Made by a program: the position numbers and the translations under genes
Assembly (NCBI GenBank): GCA_041687755.1
Contig: JBDNJM010000013.1
Location: forward strand, 1 to 12,495
Direction of reading: 5' to 3'
DNA from: JBDNJM01 sp041687755
GTDB taxonomy: Bacteria; Planctomycetota; UBA1135; GCA-002686595
Length of the DNA: 12,495 nt
The notes under the pieces: generated by a model
Seen by the model: only the letters and a program-made list of their open reading frames with translations
Database searches by the model: none
Told to the model about the DNA's origin: nothing
In this document: piece by piece, positions 1-6,925 of the stretch
Position numbering within the stretch: the first letter of the stretch is position 1
Layout: every line of letters starts with the position of its first letter

Positions 1-145
1 CACGCACCATCACCAGGCGGTCCTACGGCTTCCATTCTGCGCCCGCGCTCATCTCGCTGCTCTTCCTCTGCTGCGGGGGCGTTGAGGTCACCCCGGCCTT
101 CACGACACCGTCAGGCACCCACTAAAGGGACAGGAGAGCCATTTA

Positions 146-181
146 TTGTGTGTTTGTTGCCTACGCTATTTGTGTGTTTGT
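146..181. repeat. 12-bp direct repeat, two copies 24 bp apart
   Basis: TTGTGTGTTTGT occurs at 146-157 and again at 170-181, separated by 12 bp. The repeat is T/G-rich in an otherwise GC-rich window. It could be a regulatory half-site pair or a chance low-complexity repeat. No integrase or transposase is nearby. Confidence 0.35.
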
Positions 182-445
182 ACTCCGTAGAGTCCCCCTA
201 CGCAAAGCCTTTTCGTATCTCCCTGGTTTTCTTGCGCCTCCTCGCAAACTAATGGTCAGCACTGTGGCGGTGAACGTACTGTGCCAAGTTCGATGCACAC
301 CCAACCGTGCACATCCGTACCAGGTTCACCCTCCTATCGTGGCGCTGTCGCAGGCTGAGAGCCGCCAGCCCTGTGGGGTGTGCCGAGGTAAGCGTGCGGT
401 AAGTGTGCCGGAGAAATTCCTACTTGATCTCGGGAGTGTGCGCGT

Positions 446-470
446 CCGAGAGGACTCGACAAGCTCTCGG
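446..470. repeat. 7-bp perfect inverted repeat
   Basis: CCGAGAG (446-452) and CTCTCGG (464-470) flank an 11-nt loop. No T-tract follows on either strand, so this is not a classical terminator. It lies in the gene-poor stretch upstream of the HAF-repeat gene and may be incidental. Confidence 0.25.
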
Positions 471-734
471 CAGGCACACGGCTCGGCCGCCGATACGCTC
501 ATCCTCAACACTGGGCGCAGTGGCCCCGGTGCCGAGGGACAGACCCCTGTGTAGTGGGGCGCCAGGAAGCGGTGCGACCCAGGCGCGCAAAGAGGCGCAT
601 GCCGACTACGTCGAGAAGCAGGCGGGCGCATCGCTGGCCCGCTGCGCCAGAGACCCTCTGGACTCCCTCGGCGGTTGTGGGCAGGCTGGATTCACTGCGA
701 TGAATCTGAAACACCTCGACCCGGCCGTGTCCTC

Positions 735-1865
735 GTGAAACTCCTCATTCTGACCTCGCTCTGGCCTTCCCTGATCCTGGCGTCCACTCCTCTCGCCGGG
801 CCTCAAGTGTCCGCGCAGACGGTCGTCCCTCCGCAGTTCAAGGTGGTCAGCTTGGAGCCCTTTGGGTCGGACCCCGTGGCTGCCTCCGCGGTCAACAACA
901 AGGGGCGGGTGACCGGTGTGACCTTCCGCGAGGTCGGCACTCAGACCCGGGCCTTCCCGTTCGTGTGGAGTCCGCAGGGCGGGTTTGTCGAGCCTTGGCT
1001 TCCGGCCGGGCACACCGGCGCCAGCGCGGAGGACATCAACAGCCACGGGGACATCGTCGGTTTCATCACTCACCCGAGTTTTGGCACGCGGGGGTATCGC
1101 TGGAACGCCAATTCGTTCATTCCCCCCCAGCCGCAGTACTTCCCTGAGCTGTCGGGTCGGCTCCCCCTTGCCATCGGGGACAACCGCCGCACGATTGCGG
1201 GGCAGGGCTTTGACGCCCAGTCTCCGGCCTGGGTCTTTGATTCTGTGACAGGCACGGTGACGGACCTGATCGTCGGTGGCCAGATCGTTGAGGGCGTCAA
1301 CCAGGCGACTTCAGTGAATGCGGCGGGGGTGGTCGTCGGCACGATCTCGACCAAGCTTTCGAATGGCAACGTGCGGCCCAACGCCTTTCGCTACGCGCCT
1401 GGATTCGCGGGGTGGTTCATCGAGCTCCTGCCCGGGCCCACGAGCACCTGGTACAGCTCGGATGCCTTCGATGTCACCGACTCGGGGGAGATCGTTGGCT
1501 CTGTCTTCGATCCCCTCGATCACAGCGTGGCGCATTGGAGCGTGACGGGGAACTTCACAGACCTGGGGCTAGCCTCGGCGAATGAGTTCGTGACGATTGC
1601 GAGGGCCGTCAACGAGGACGGGTGGATCGTCGGCTGGTCGCCCAATGATCATCCGCTGGGCATGGACACGCCCTTCTTGTGGATCGATGGTGCCTTCCAT
1701 GACCTGAACGACCTGGTTGTCGGGCTGGGCCCTACTCCGGCCGAAGACGCGGGCGTCGTCTTGCATGCCCGTGATGTGAACGACGAAGGCGTGATCCTGG
1801 CCGAGCTCGTGCACTTCTCGCCGGCCTTTCGGATCGAGGACGTGTTGCTCGTTCCCAAGGGCTAG
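735..1865 (+). CDS. Secreted HAF-repeat protein
   Basis: This is a probable extracellular repeat protein of the HAF family; the family's function is unknown. The frame is open from a TTG at 675, but the GTG at 735 places a signal peptide at the N-terminus (KLLILTSLWPSLILA, then a likely cut near VSAQ), giving 376 residues. At least six or seven degenerate repeats follow the family pattern of a small residue, [VI]N, a G[x]IVG core and an aromatic-rich end (AFLW-like). Examples are AVNNKGRVTG, DINSHGDIVG, SVNAAGVVVG, DVTDSGEIVG, AVNEDGWIVG and DVNDEGVILA. Such repeats may fold as a beta-propeller, which is inference. There is no C-terminal sorting signal and no clear Shine-Dalgarno sequence at 735. 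It ends in TAG. No partner gene is evident. Confidence 0.82.
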   Translation: MKLLILTSLWPSLILASTPLAGPQVSAQTVVPPQFKVVSLEPFGSDPVAASAVNNKGRVTGVTFREVGTQTRAFPFVWSPQGGFVEPWLPAGHTGASAEDINSHGDIVGFITHPSFGTRGYRWNANSFIPPQPQYFPELSGRLPLAIGDNRRTIAGQGFDAQSPAWVFDSVTGTVTDLIVGGQIVEGVNQATSVNAAGVVVGTISTKLSNGNVRPNAFRYAPGFAGWFIELLPGPTSTWYSSDAFDVTDSGEIVGSVFDPLDHSVAHWSVTGNFTDLGLASANEFVTIARAVNEDGWIVGWSPNDHPLGMDTPFLWIDGAFHDLNDLVVGLGPTPAEDAGVVLHARDVNDEGVILAELVHFSPAFRIEDVLLVPKG

Positions 1866-1871
1866 CGGCAG

Positions 1872-1893
1872 GCGAGGTCAGCAGAGACCTTGC
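1872..1893 (+). terminator. Stem-loop just after the HAF gene
   Basis: GCGAGGTC (1872-1879) pairs with GACCTTGC (1886-1893) across a 6-nt loop, with one G-U pair. It begins 7 bp after the stop codon, where a terminator would sit. No T-tract follows, so intrinsic termination is uncertain. Confidence 0.35.
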
Positions 1894-2068
1894 GGGAGTG
1901 CCCCGCCCTCGCTTGCCGGCCAATTCTTGCACGCCCACGGGGAGAGTTTTCGAGGCTTGCGCCAAGATCCTGGACGTCCCTGACGTGTACGTAGGGAGCG
2001 TTGCTCGTATCCGATCCCTAGCGATTCAGGCCGGGCTTCTGGCGCCTTGCGCAATCCTCCGACCAACC

Positions 2069-2737
2069 ATGCACGCACTACCGTTTCTAGCTATCAGCCT
2101 GTTGACGTGCCTCGCTTCCTGTGGGGAAGCGCCCAGCGACCTGGCGCCCGATGATCCCGGTGAGCCGGCGGGTGACCCTTCGGCGCCAAGCCTCTCCGGG
2201 GGCGAGGCCTTTCCAGGTTGGCCGTTGGTTGCGGTTGGGGAAACGGACGTGGTCTTGGGGACTGAATTCCCACCGACAGGGGACGATGCGATCGACTTCT
2301 TCGACCGCTCTGAGAGTGTCGCGGGCGAAGAGGGGCTTGCTTCCGGCACGTGTTCGATTCAGCTGTCGAGCGACCACGCCCTGGTTGCAGTCGGTCCGGT
2401 TGGCTACTGGTTCGAACACACGACCGTCTACCTCGAGTTGAAGGGCATCGAAGGAAAGTGGTCTGCCAGCCGGATCGGCCTGTGGGAACACAGTGACTTC
2501 GGGGGCGGGAGATGGCGGACTTCCCTGGAAGGCCACGTCTCGGTCGAGGGTTCCGGCGACCAAGCGCTGGTCCGCTGCGATCTTGTGCTGCACGACGCCA
2601 AGAAGCGTGGAGTCCGGGCCCGTTTCACGGTAGAGCTCGGGCAGGGCAGTGAGCTGCTGGAAGGGCATCTGGAGAGCTACCCACACGGCCAGGCAATGCA
2701 CCTCTCTCGAGCGAGCCAGTCTTCGGGGGACCGCTAG
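2069..2737 (+). CDS. Small lipoprotein of unknown function
   Basis: This is a 222-residue predicted lipoprotein from the ATG at 2069. The first residues (MHALPFLAISLLTCLASC) form a type II signal peptide with lipobox LASC and lipidated Cys18. The frame is open further upstream, but those residues are not signal-like. After Cys18 comes an acidic, proline-rich linker (about 19-45), then a roughly 170-residue domain with alternating hydrophobic residues suggestive of beta structure (for example TVYLELKGIEGKW and VRARFTVELG). No known family is recognised. The stop at 2735-2737 is 12 bp from the stop of the convergent GH43-like gene. Membrane attachment is a confident prediction; function is unknown. 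Confidence 0.72.
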   Translation: MHALPFLAISLLTCLASCGEAPSDLAPDDPGEPAGDPSAPSLSGGEAFPGWPLVAVGETDVVLGTEFPPTGDDAIDFFDRSESVAGEEGLASGTCSIQLSSDHALVAVGPVGYWFEHTTVYLELKGIEGKWSASRIGLWEHSDFGGGRWRTSLEGHVSVEGSGDQALVRCDLVLHDAKKRGVRARFTVELGQGSELLEGHLESYPHGQAMHLSRASQSSGDR

Positions 2738-2749
2738 GCCAACGCCCGG

Positions 2750-3802
2750 CTAGCGGCCATCAGCGGCCATCGCATTGAATCGGTGTCCCACATTGGACCC
2801 GGGCACAATCAAGACCGTGCCATGGCGCATGCTCTCGGCGGGGAGGGTCATCTCGCCCGATCGGTTGGTCCACTGTTCCAGGTCGGGGCTGGTGGCGAGG
2901 CAGTATGAAAACTCGCTGCCTGGGGCATCCCAATAAAGCCACCAAAGTCCGTCGTGGGAAAGCAGGGAGGGACCTTCGGCCATGCTGTCCACGATGGCGG
3001 TCCCGACGCCGACGAGCGGGGGCCCAAGCTGCGTTGCATAGGGGCCCTGCATGCGATCGGAGAACACGAGGCGCAGGTTCTTGCCCCCGTCGGCCGCGAA
3101 CATCTCGTTCTTGATGACCATCACCCAGCGGTCATCGGTTGGGTCGTCCGTCGCGCGCTCATCCCTGGCGATGTACGGATCGATCACGGACAGCTCGGGA
3201 TCTTGGGTGCTGTAGAACAGCTCCGGCGGTGTGAAGGATCGGAAGTCCGGGGTGCGGGTCGCGTAGGTGCGGTGATCTAGATCGTGGGGGTTCCCGGTCC
3301 CATCGTCGTCGAGGAGTTCGGCGTCGGTGGTTGTGCTCCAGAGGATCAGAAACTCGGACTCCTGCGGGTCCCAGTGAACTTCGGGGGCCCAGGTGTTCCT
3401 GATCCCCGCGCGCGCTCCCCAGATGTCGACCCTTTGCGGAGTAGACCATTCGACGAGGTCCTGCGACGACGAGTAGCCGAAGCTCCGCGTGTGCCACCCG
3501 GTCGTCCAGACCATGTGAAACGTGCCGTCGTGATGCAGGATCGAGGGGTCGCGGGTGAGGTTCTCGCCGGGCCAGTCGGGGGCGGGCATGACGGGGTCTC
3601 CGTCGGCGAGCCAGTCGAAGGCCAGACCATCTTGGCTGTAGGCGAGGTGGACGCCGCTCTCGCCGTTGCCCAGGAAGTAGGGCAGCAGGAAGAGCTCGGG
3701 CTCGGCGGCCGGGCTCTGGCACGCGCCGAGCAGCAGCACGAGGACCGGGGCAAGGCGGAACGGTCGGGTCTGGATGAGCATGTCGGAGCGATTCCGACAC
3801 AC
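2750..3802 (-). CDS. GH43-like five-bladed propeller lipoprotein, probable glycoside hydrolase
   Basis: This is a probable surface-anchored glycoside hydrolase of the family 43 type, acting on arabinan- or xylan-like side chains; the substrate cannot be read from sequence. A lipobox (LLLGAC, Cys28 in the 350-residue form) follows a hydrophobic stretch. Family-like blade motifs occur in order: LTRDPSILHHDG (candidate base Asp85), NTWAPEVHWDP (about 136-146), SVIDPYIARD (candidate Asp208) and MAEGPSLLSHDGLWWLYW (candidate acid Glu276). The three acids and their spacing match GH43. The GTG at 3802 is preceded by GGAGG 9 nt upstream; an alternative ATG at 3781 lacks a clear ribosome site and gives 343 residues. 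It may be cotranscribed with the lipoprotein gene upstream (about 100 bp gap). It is convergent with the lipoprotein ending at 2737. Confidence 0.75.
   Translation of the reverse strand: MCRNRSDMLIQTRPFRLAPVLVLLLGACQSPAAEPELFLLPYFLGNGESGVHLAYSQDGLAFDWLADGDPVMPAPDWPGENLTRDPSILHHDGTFHMVWTTGWHTRSFGYSSSQDLVEWSTPQRVDIWGARAGIRNTWAPEVHWDPQESEFLILWSTTTDAELLDDDGTGNPHDLDHRTYATRTPDFRSFTPPELFYSTQDPELSVIDPYIARDERATDDPTDDRWVMVIKNEMFAADGGKNLRLVFSDRMQGPYATQLGPPLVGVGTAIVDSMAEGPSLLSHDGLWWLYWDAPGSEFSYCLATSPDLEQWTNRSGEMTLPAESMRHGTVLIVPGSNVGHRFNAMAADGR
2752..2771. repeat. 10-bp tandem duplication at the GH43-like gene's 3' end
   Basis: AGCGGCCATC occurs twice back to back (2752-2761 and 2762-2771). It overlaps the last codons and the stop of the leftward GH43-like gene. 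Because 10 is not a multiple of three, the duplication sets where the protein ends. Confidence 0.6.
3781..3799. promoter_or_regulatory. 7-bp inverted repeat at the GH43-like gene start
   Basis: TGTCGGA (3781-3787) and TCCGACA (3793-3799) are exact inverted copies around a 5-nt centre. The repeat lies between the GTG start (3802) and the alternative ATG (3781). It could act as an operator or as a hairpin in the initiation region, but no function is shown. Confidence 0.35.
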
Positions 3803-3885
3803 TCACCCCGCCCTCCAAAGCGTCGTTTCGGCTTTCCAGCCCTCCCTGCGGGCTCGCGGAACCTGCGGCCTGGAGGCGGAGCCCA

Positions 3886-3900
3886 GGACCGGAGAGGTCC
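3886..3900 (-). terminator. Small stem-loop after the 3905-4654 gene
   Basis: GGACC (3886-3890) and GGTCC (3896-3900) flank a 5-nt loop, starting 4 bp past the leftward stop codon. An alternative pairing, ACCGG with CCGGT, overlaps it. The stem is short and has no T-tract, so termination is doubtful and transcription may continue into the GH43-like gene. Confidence 0.25.
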
Positions 3901-3904
3901 GGTT

Positions 3905-4654
3905 CTAGAATTCGAACTCGAGTCGCAGGCTGCGCTGCTCGGCGGGGCTGCCGCTCGCGCCGGGGACCTGGATCGTGCCGGTCAGGACGCCGGTCAGGCC
4001 GTCGGCCCAGGTGCGGCCGGCTTCGTCGCTTTGGACATGCACGTCGGTGATCGTGAGCGCGCCTTCGCGGACGGTGCGTTTGGGGAGGGGCCAGCTGTCG
4101 GCGTCGAAGGTGCCGTCGGAGACGAACAGCGAGGCGTTCGCGCTTGAGCCGCCGGCCTCGCGGACCCTGGAAAGGCTCTGGAGCAGCTCGAACTCGTTGG
4201 CCTTCCACTCGCCCAGGTAGAGCTGGACCGACAGCTGGAGCGGGCGGTCGTCGAGGGCCCAGGTGCTGCCGGGAAACAGGTCGGCGGGCGGGATGCGGGC
4301 CTCGAACAGGAACTCGAAGGGGGCCGAGGTGCCGCGCAGGTTCGTGGTGATGCGGGCTTCGACGTCTTCGACGCGCAGGTCGCCTAGGTGCAGGCTGGCG
4401 GTTCCGTAGCCGTCGTGCTCGGACTCGGCGGAGCCTGTGCCCATGTCGGAGTTGGTATTGGCTTGGGGGGCGTCACCGCAGCCTGTGAGGGAGAGCGTGG
4501 CGGCCAGACCCAGGCTTGCGATCAGGCCGAGCGGTGTGGGCAAGCCGTGCGCTTCGGCCTGGCCAGGGGCTGCGGCAGGCAGGTGCGTGCGGGGCGAGGA
4601 GCAGACGCGGGCACGCAGGCCGCGCGCGCCGGACGGGGGGGTGGTGGTGTTCAC
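3905..4654 (-). CDS. Predicted lipoprotein, unrecognised
   Basis: From the GTG at 4654 this is a 249-residue protein with a hydrophobic segment ending in the lipobox LTGC (Cys59). That leaves about 40 unusual residues ahead of the membrane segment. A TTG at 4543 would instead give a normal lipoprotein signal (MPTPLGLIASLGLAATLSL, then TGC with Cys22). The GTG has GGAG-like bases upstream (GGGAGCGCCTCC), so the start is unresolved. The mature part begins with a Ser/Asn-rich linker, then a domain with repeated beta-like strands (ASLHLGDLRVEDVEARIT, LQLSVQLYLGEW) and ends EFEF. No family is recognised; it looks like an extracellular beta-sandwich, which is inference. It may share a transcript with the GH43-like gene. 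Confidence 0.65.
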   Translation of the reverse strand: MNTTTPPSGARGLRARVCSSPRTHLPAAAPGQAEAHGLPTPLGLIASLGLAATLSLTGCGDAPQANTNSDMGTGSAESEHDGYGTASLHLGDLRVEDVEARITTNLRGTSAPFEFLFEARIPPADLFPGSTWALDDRPLQLSVQLYLGEWKANEFELLQSLSRVREAGGSSANASLFVSDGTFDADSWPLPKRTVREGALTITDVHVQSDEAGRTWADGLTGVLTGTIQVPGASGSPAEQRSLRLEFEF

Positions 4655-4806
4655 GGAGGCGCTCCCGTAGATGGCGGGGGGCGACTGTCAGAGTTCTGCT
4701 CGATACTTGGTCCGCTCGAGAGGGGGGCGCTCGGCCGAAGCATCGCTGCTCCGAGATCGGCACCCGGGGCCTGGGGCGCTGGGCGAACGCGAAGACGGCT
4801 CCGGCA

Positions 4807-4822
4807 GGGCGCTGAAGCGCCC
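4807..4822. repeat. 6-bp stem with TGAA tetraloop
   Basis: GGGCGC and GCGCCC are exact inverted copies around TGAA. It is GC-rich and symmetric, with no T-tract on either side. It may be RNA structure in the spacer. Confidence 0.3.
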
Positions 4823-4844
4823 GGCCGGAGTCGTCTTGGAGCGG

Positions 4845-4868
4845 GGCCCGAGCGGTGCTGCTCGGGCC
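4845..4868 (-). terminator. 9-bp hairpin after the YXWGXW-type gene
   Basis: GGCCCGAGC (4845-4853) and GCTCGGGCC (4860-4868) are perfect inverted copies with a 6-nt loop. The hairpin begins about 54 bp past the stop of the leftward gene at 4923. The stem is strong but no T-run follows, so this is a candidate terminator or transcript-stabilising end. Confidence 0.45.
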
Positions 4869-4922
4869 TAGGTGCGGTGGGGAGGTGACTGCTCGGCGAC
4901 TCCCAATGCTGGGCCCTGGTAA

Positions 4923-5522
4923 CTAGTAAGAGGCGTAGTGGCCTGCCACCCAGACCCGCGCGGTGCGGTTGTCCCAGTAGCCGGGGTACGTCAGGCTGCC
5001 CCAGCCCGCGGACTGGACGCAGACGGTGTAGGCCCGGCCGCAGGAGTCGTAGCGGGTCTCGTAGACGGCGTCGCGCCAAATGCGCTCGTGGCGCTCGGGC
5101 ACCCAGTAGCGCTCGCTGTTGTGCTGCCAGGAGCCGGGGACCCAGTGGCGGGCGGGGGCGCAGCTCCCGAACGAGACGCCAATGCCGAAGCCGCCGCTGT
5201 TGTAGCCGACGTGCACGCCGCCGCCGGTGTTGTAGCCACCGGTGCTGTAGCCGCCAGAGGCGTAGCCCCCGGTGGACTGGCCGTAGCCGCCGTAGGAGTT
5301 GCCGTAGCCGGAGTGCTTGGTGCTCGTGCCGTAGCCGTTGGAGCTGTAGCTGCTCGTGGCGGTGGCCGGGGCGCGGTTGTTCGAGAGGCGGACGGCCGCG
5401 GCGCGCTGGGGCGCGGGCTGGGCGCGGGCCCCGCGGACCTTGATCTCCGCGTCGGCGGGAGCGGCGAACAGGCCGAGGCCGGTCAGGGCGAGGGCGGCGG
5501 TGAGGAGGTGCTTGTGCAACAT
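4923..5522 (-). CDS. Secreted Gly/Tyr-rich YXWGXW-type repeat protein
   Basis: This is a 199-residue exported protein with a Sec signal peptide (hydrophobic core about 6-20, likely cut after ADA at residue 25). After a short basic, alanine-rich part come a Gly/Tyr/Ser low-complexity region (about 62-102, with repeated GGY) and a C-terminal domain. That domain has aromatic motifs of the YXWGXW family: HWVPGSWQ, RYWVPERHERIW, PGYW and VWVAGHY. It has three cysteines outside the signal. Such proteins are exported or envelope-associated and of unknown role. The ATG at 5522 is preceded by AAGGGAG at good spacing. It diverges from the PilZ gene across a 273-bp spacer. Function is unassigned; GGY-rich tracts are often flexible or adhesive, which is inference here. 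Confidence 0.75.
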   Translation of the reverse strand: MLHKHLLTAALALTGLGLFAAPADAEIKVRGARAQPAPQRAAAVRLSNNRAPATATSSYSSNGYGTSTKHSGYGNSYGGYGQSTGGYASGGYSTGGYNTGGGVHVGYNSGGFGIGVSFGSCAPARHWVPGSWQHNSERYWVPERHERIWRDAVYETRYDSCGRAYTVCVQSAGWGSLTYPGYWDNRTARVWVAGHYASY

Positions 5523-5795
5523 GATGGGGCTCCCTTGCCGCGGGAGGCGGCGGGCTGGGGCGCGGGGCGGTCGGGGTCGATCGGGCGCCGGGTCGGAATG
5601 CAGGAGTTTGTAGCGAACGGCGTGCCAGGCGATGAAATCGAGGCCCTAGGGGGCTCCGGGCACGATTGTGTGGTTCGCGGAGGGCGGGCGTGTCCCTTGG
5701 GAGTGGCCCCTGGGGGGGTGCGCGCTGTCCCCGCTCGTGGACAGCGCAGCGGAGGGGGTCAGGGCGGCTGGGCGCTCTGTCGATGAACAGGGGAC
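5523..5795. other. Divergent intergenic promoter region
   Basis: This 273-bp spacer separates the leftward secreted-protein gene from the rightward PilZ gene, so both promoters should lie here. No convincing -35/-10 pair was found in the GC-rich sequence. The main structure seen is the inverted repeat at 5722-5747. Confidence 0.5.
5722..5747. promoter_or_regulatory. Perfect 9-bp inverted repeat upstream of the PilZ gene
   Basis: GCGCTGTCC (5722-5730) and GGACAGCGC (5739-5747) are exact inverted copies around an 8-nt loop. The right arm ends 48 bp before the PilZ GTG start, where an operator or leader hairpin could act. There is no T-tract, so it does not look like a terminator. The regulator, if any, is unknown. 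Confidence 0.4.
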
Positions 5796-6086
5796 GTGAA
5801 GGACACCGATCAGGAACCCAAGCGGCAGGGCGGACAGCTCGACCAGCGCCGCGCGCACCGCGACGAGATTGCCGCCGAGGTCGAGCTCGTGTTCAGCGAG
5901 GCGACGGTGCAGGGCACCACGGCGGACCTGAGCGAGGTCGGCACGCTGATGACGATTGAGGACGGTATTGAGTTCGAGGTGCGCTGCGACGGGAAGCGCT
6001 GGCGGGGACGGCTGGTGCGCTGCCAGCCGGTGGCCCAGGGGCGCAACGCGCTGGCGATCGAGTTCGTCGAGCGCCTCGACGGCTGA
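5796..6086 (+). CDS. PilZ-domain protein, probable c-di-GMP receptor
   Basis: This is a 96-residue cytosolic single-domain PilZ protein. Both nucleotide-binding signatures are present: RxxxR as RRAHR (Arg18 and Arg22) and [D/N]xSxxG as DLSEVG (Asp44, Ser46, Gly49). Spacing and length match stand-alone PilZ domains, which bind cyclic di-GMP and transmit the signal to partners. The GTG start at 5796 has AGGGGA a few bases upstream; the N-terminal 17 residues are polar and probably flexible. It lies about 110 bp before the molybdopterin enzyme in the same direction, with no obvious functional link. The target process cannot be inferred from this window. Confidence 0.82.
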   Translation: MKDTDQEPKRQGGQLDQRRAHRDEIAAEVELVFSEATVQGTTADLSEVGTLMTIEDGIEFEVRCDGKRWRGRLVRCQPVAQGRNALAIEFVERLDG

Positions 6087-6196
6087 ACGGCTCCGGCGAG
6101 GGTGCCGTGCATGAGAGGGAGGGTGCGGGGAAGTGCGGAGCCCGCGACTGGGTGCTTGACCCGACCGCCTGCGGAGCCGGATGCTGCGTGCAGCCC

Positions 6197-6925
6197 ATGA
6201 GTTCCGCATCCAATTCTGAGTCCGACGACCTCGTCGCGAAGCGTCAGCGCTTCATCGAGCGACAGATCGCCGCCAAGCCCGATCGCGTCAACGTGGCCTT
6301 CGCCGGCCTGCAGCCGCGCGGCATGGGCCCTGTCAACCGCCACGGCATGCCCAAGCTGCCGGCGTCCCAGCGCATGGTCACTAACTGGCCGCTGCTGGAC
6401 CTGGGCGACATGCCGGACATCCCGACGTCGGATTGGCGACTCGAGATCAGCGGACTGGTGGAGCGCGAGGGGAGCTTGAGCTGGGACGACCTGCAGGCGC
6501 TGCCGCAGACGACCATCGAGGCGGACTTCCACTGCGTGACCGGCTGGAGCCGCATGAACATGACGTTCGAGGGCGTGACCTTCCAGGACCTGTGCCGCGC
6601 CGTCGTGCCCCAGGAAGAGGCGCGCTTCTGCCTGTTCACCGGCTACGACGTGGCGCCGGGCACGGACGTGTCGTACACCACGAACCTCCCGCTCGAGCGT
6701 GCGCTCGATCCAGATGTCATGCTGGTCACCCGCGTCAACGGCGAACCGTTGGCGCGCGAGCACGGCGGTCCGATGCGCATGGTCACGCCGCGGCTCTACG
6801 CCTGGAAGGGCACCAAGTGGCTGAAGGCGATTCGCTTCGCGGCCGAGGACGAGCCGGGCTTCTGGGAGGTCCGCGGATACTCCAACACGGCCGAGCCGTG
6901 GTTCGACGACAGGTACAGCCAATGA
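6197..6925 (+). CDS. Sulfite-oxidase-fold molybdopterin-dependent oxidoreductase
   Basis: This is a 242-residue protein of the oxidoreductase molybdopterin-binding family (COG2041-like). It carries the conserved Cys113 in DFHCVTGWS, expected to coordinate molybdenum. Other family features are WRLEISGLV (about 80-88), SWDDLQALP (about 95-103), GGPMRMVTPRLYAWKGTKWLKAI and the C-terminal GFWEVRGYSN followed by PWFDDRY. No signal peptide or Tat twin-arginine motif is seen, so it should be cytosolic, unlike the periplasmic MsrP. It lacks a dimerisation domain. The ATG at 6107 has a better Shine-Dalgarno (GAGGG) and would add 30 residues without family character, so I chose 6197; this is uncertain. 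The stop overlaps the acetyltransferase start (ATGA), implying coupling. The substrate is unknown. Confidence 0.85.
   Translation: MSSASNSESDDLVAKRQRFIERQIAAKPDRVNVAFAGLQPRGMGPVNRHGMPKLPASQRMVTNWPLLDLGDMPDIPTSDWRLEISGLVEREGSLSWDDLQALPQTTIEADFHCVTGWSRMNMTFEGVTFQDLCRAVVPQEEARFCLFTGYDVAPGTDVSYTTNLPLERALDPDVMLVTRVNGEPLAREHGGPMRMVTPRLYAWKGTKWLKAIRFAAEDEPGFWEVRGYSNTAEPWFDDRYSQ

Larger units (their letters stand above)
1..734. other. Gene-poor region without a convincing CDS
   Basis: No reading frame here looks like a real gene. The longest plus-strand frame (150-554) mixes A, C, G and T freely at third codon positions, unlike the strongly G/C-ending codons of the genes to the right, and its product resembles nothing I recognise. 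A frame open from the left edge to a TAA at 123-125 has a hydrophobic stretch (ALISLLFLCC), but too little is present to call it the tail of a gene. The first part (about 140-260) is richer in T than the rest of the window. A frame with G/C-ending codons at about 571-660 could be a gene remnant, but that is weak. Confidence 0.5.
4655..4922. other. Intergenic spacer with GC-rich hairpins
   Basis: This 268-bp spacer lies between two leftward genes and has no plausible CDS. It carries two strong hairpins, at 4807-4822 and 4845-4868. It probably contains the 3' end of the 4923-5522 transcript and the promoter and ribosome site of the 3905-4654 gene. No promoter boxes could be assigned with confidence. 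Confidence 0.5.

Noticed and set aside
1..125. A frame open from the left edge with a hydrophobic, cysteine-containing stretch, possibly the end of a lipoprotein gene.
   Set aside because: Only about 40 codons are visible and the hydrophobic segment is near the C-terminus, not the N-terminus, so no call is justified.
150..738. Overlapping plus-strand frames at 150-554 and 403-738.
   Set aside because: Third-position composition is unlike the other genes in the window, no domain is recognisable, and no good ribosome site is present.
3159..4208. A minus-strand frame of 349 codons spanning the GH43-like gene and its neighbour.
   Set aside because: It is very Arg/Pro-rich and overlaps two better genes in other frames; a typical GC-rich shadow.
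6087..6196. A possible molybdenum-cofactor riboswitch before the molybdopterin enzyme, suggested by GC-rich repeats (TGCGGAGCC twice, at 6134 and 6170).
   Set aside because: I could not match the conserved core of the known Moco motif, and the short direct repeat alone is not evidence. A covariance-model search would decide.
5810..6922. A minus-strand frame of 370 codons.
   Set aside because: It is antisense to the PilZ and molybdopterin-enzyme genes, both of which have clear signature residues.
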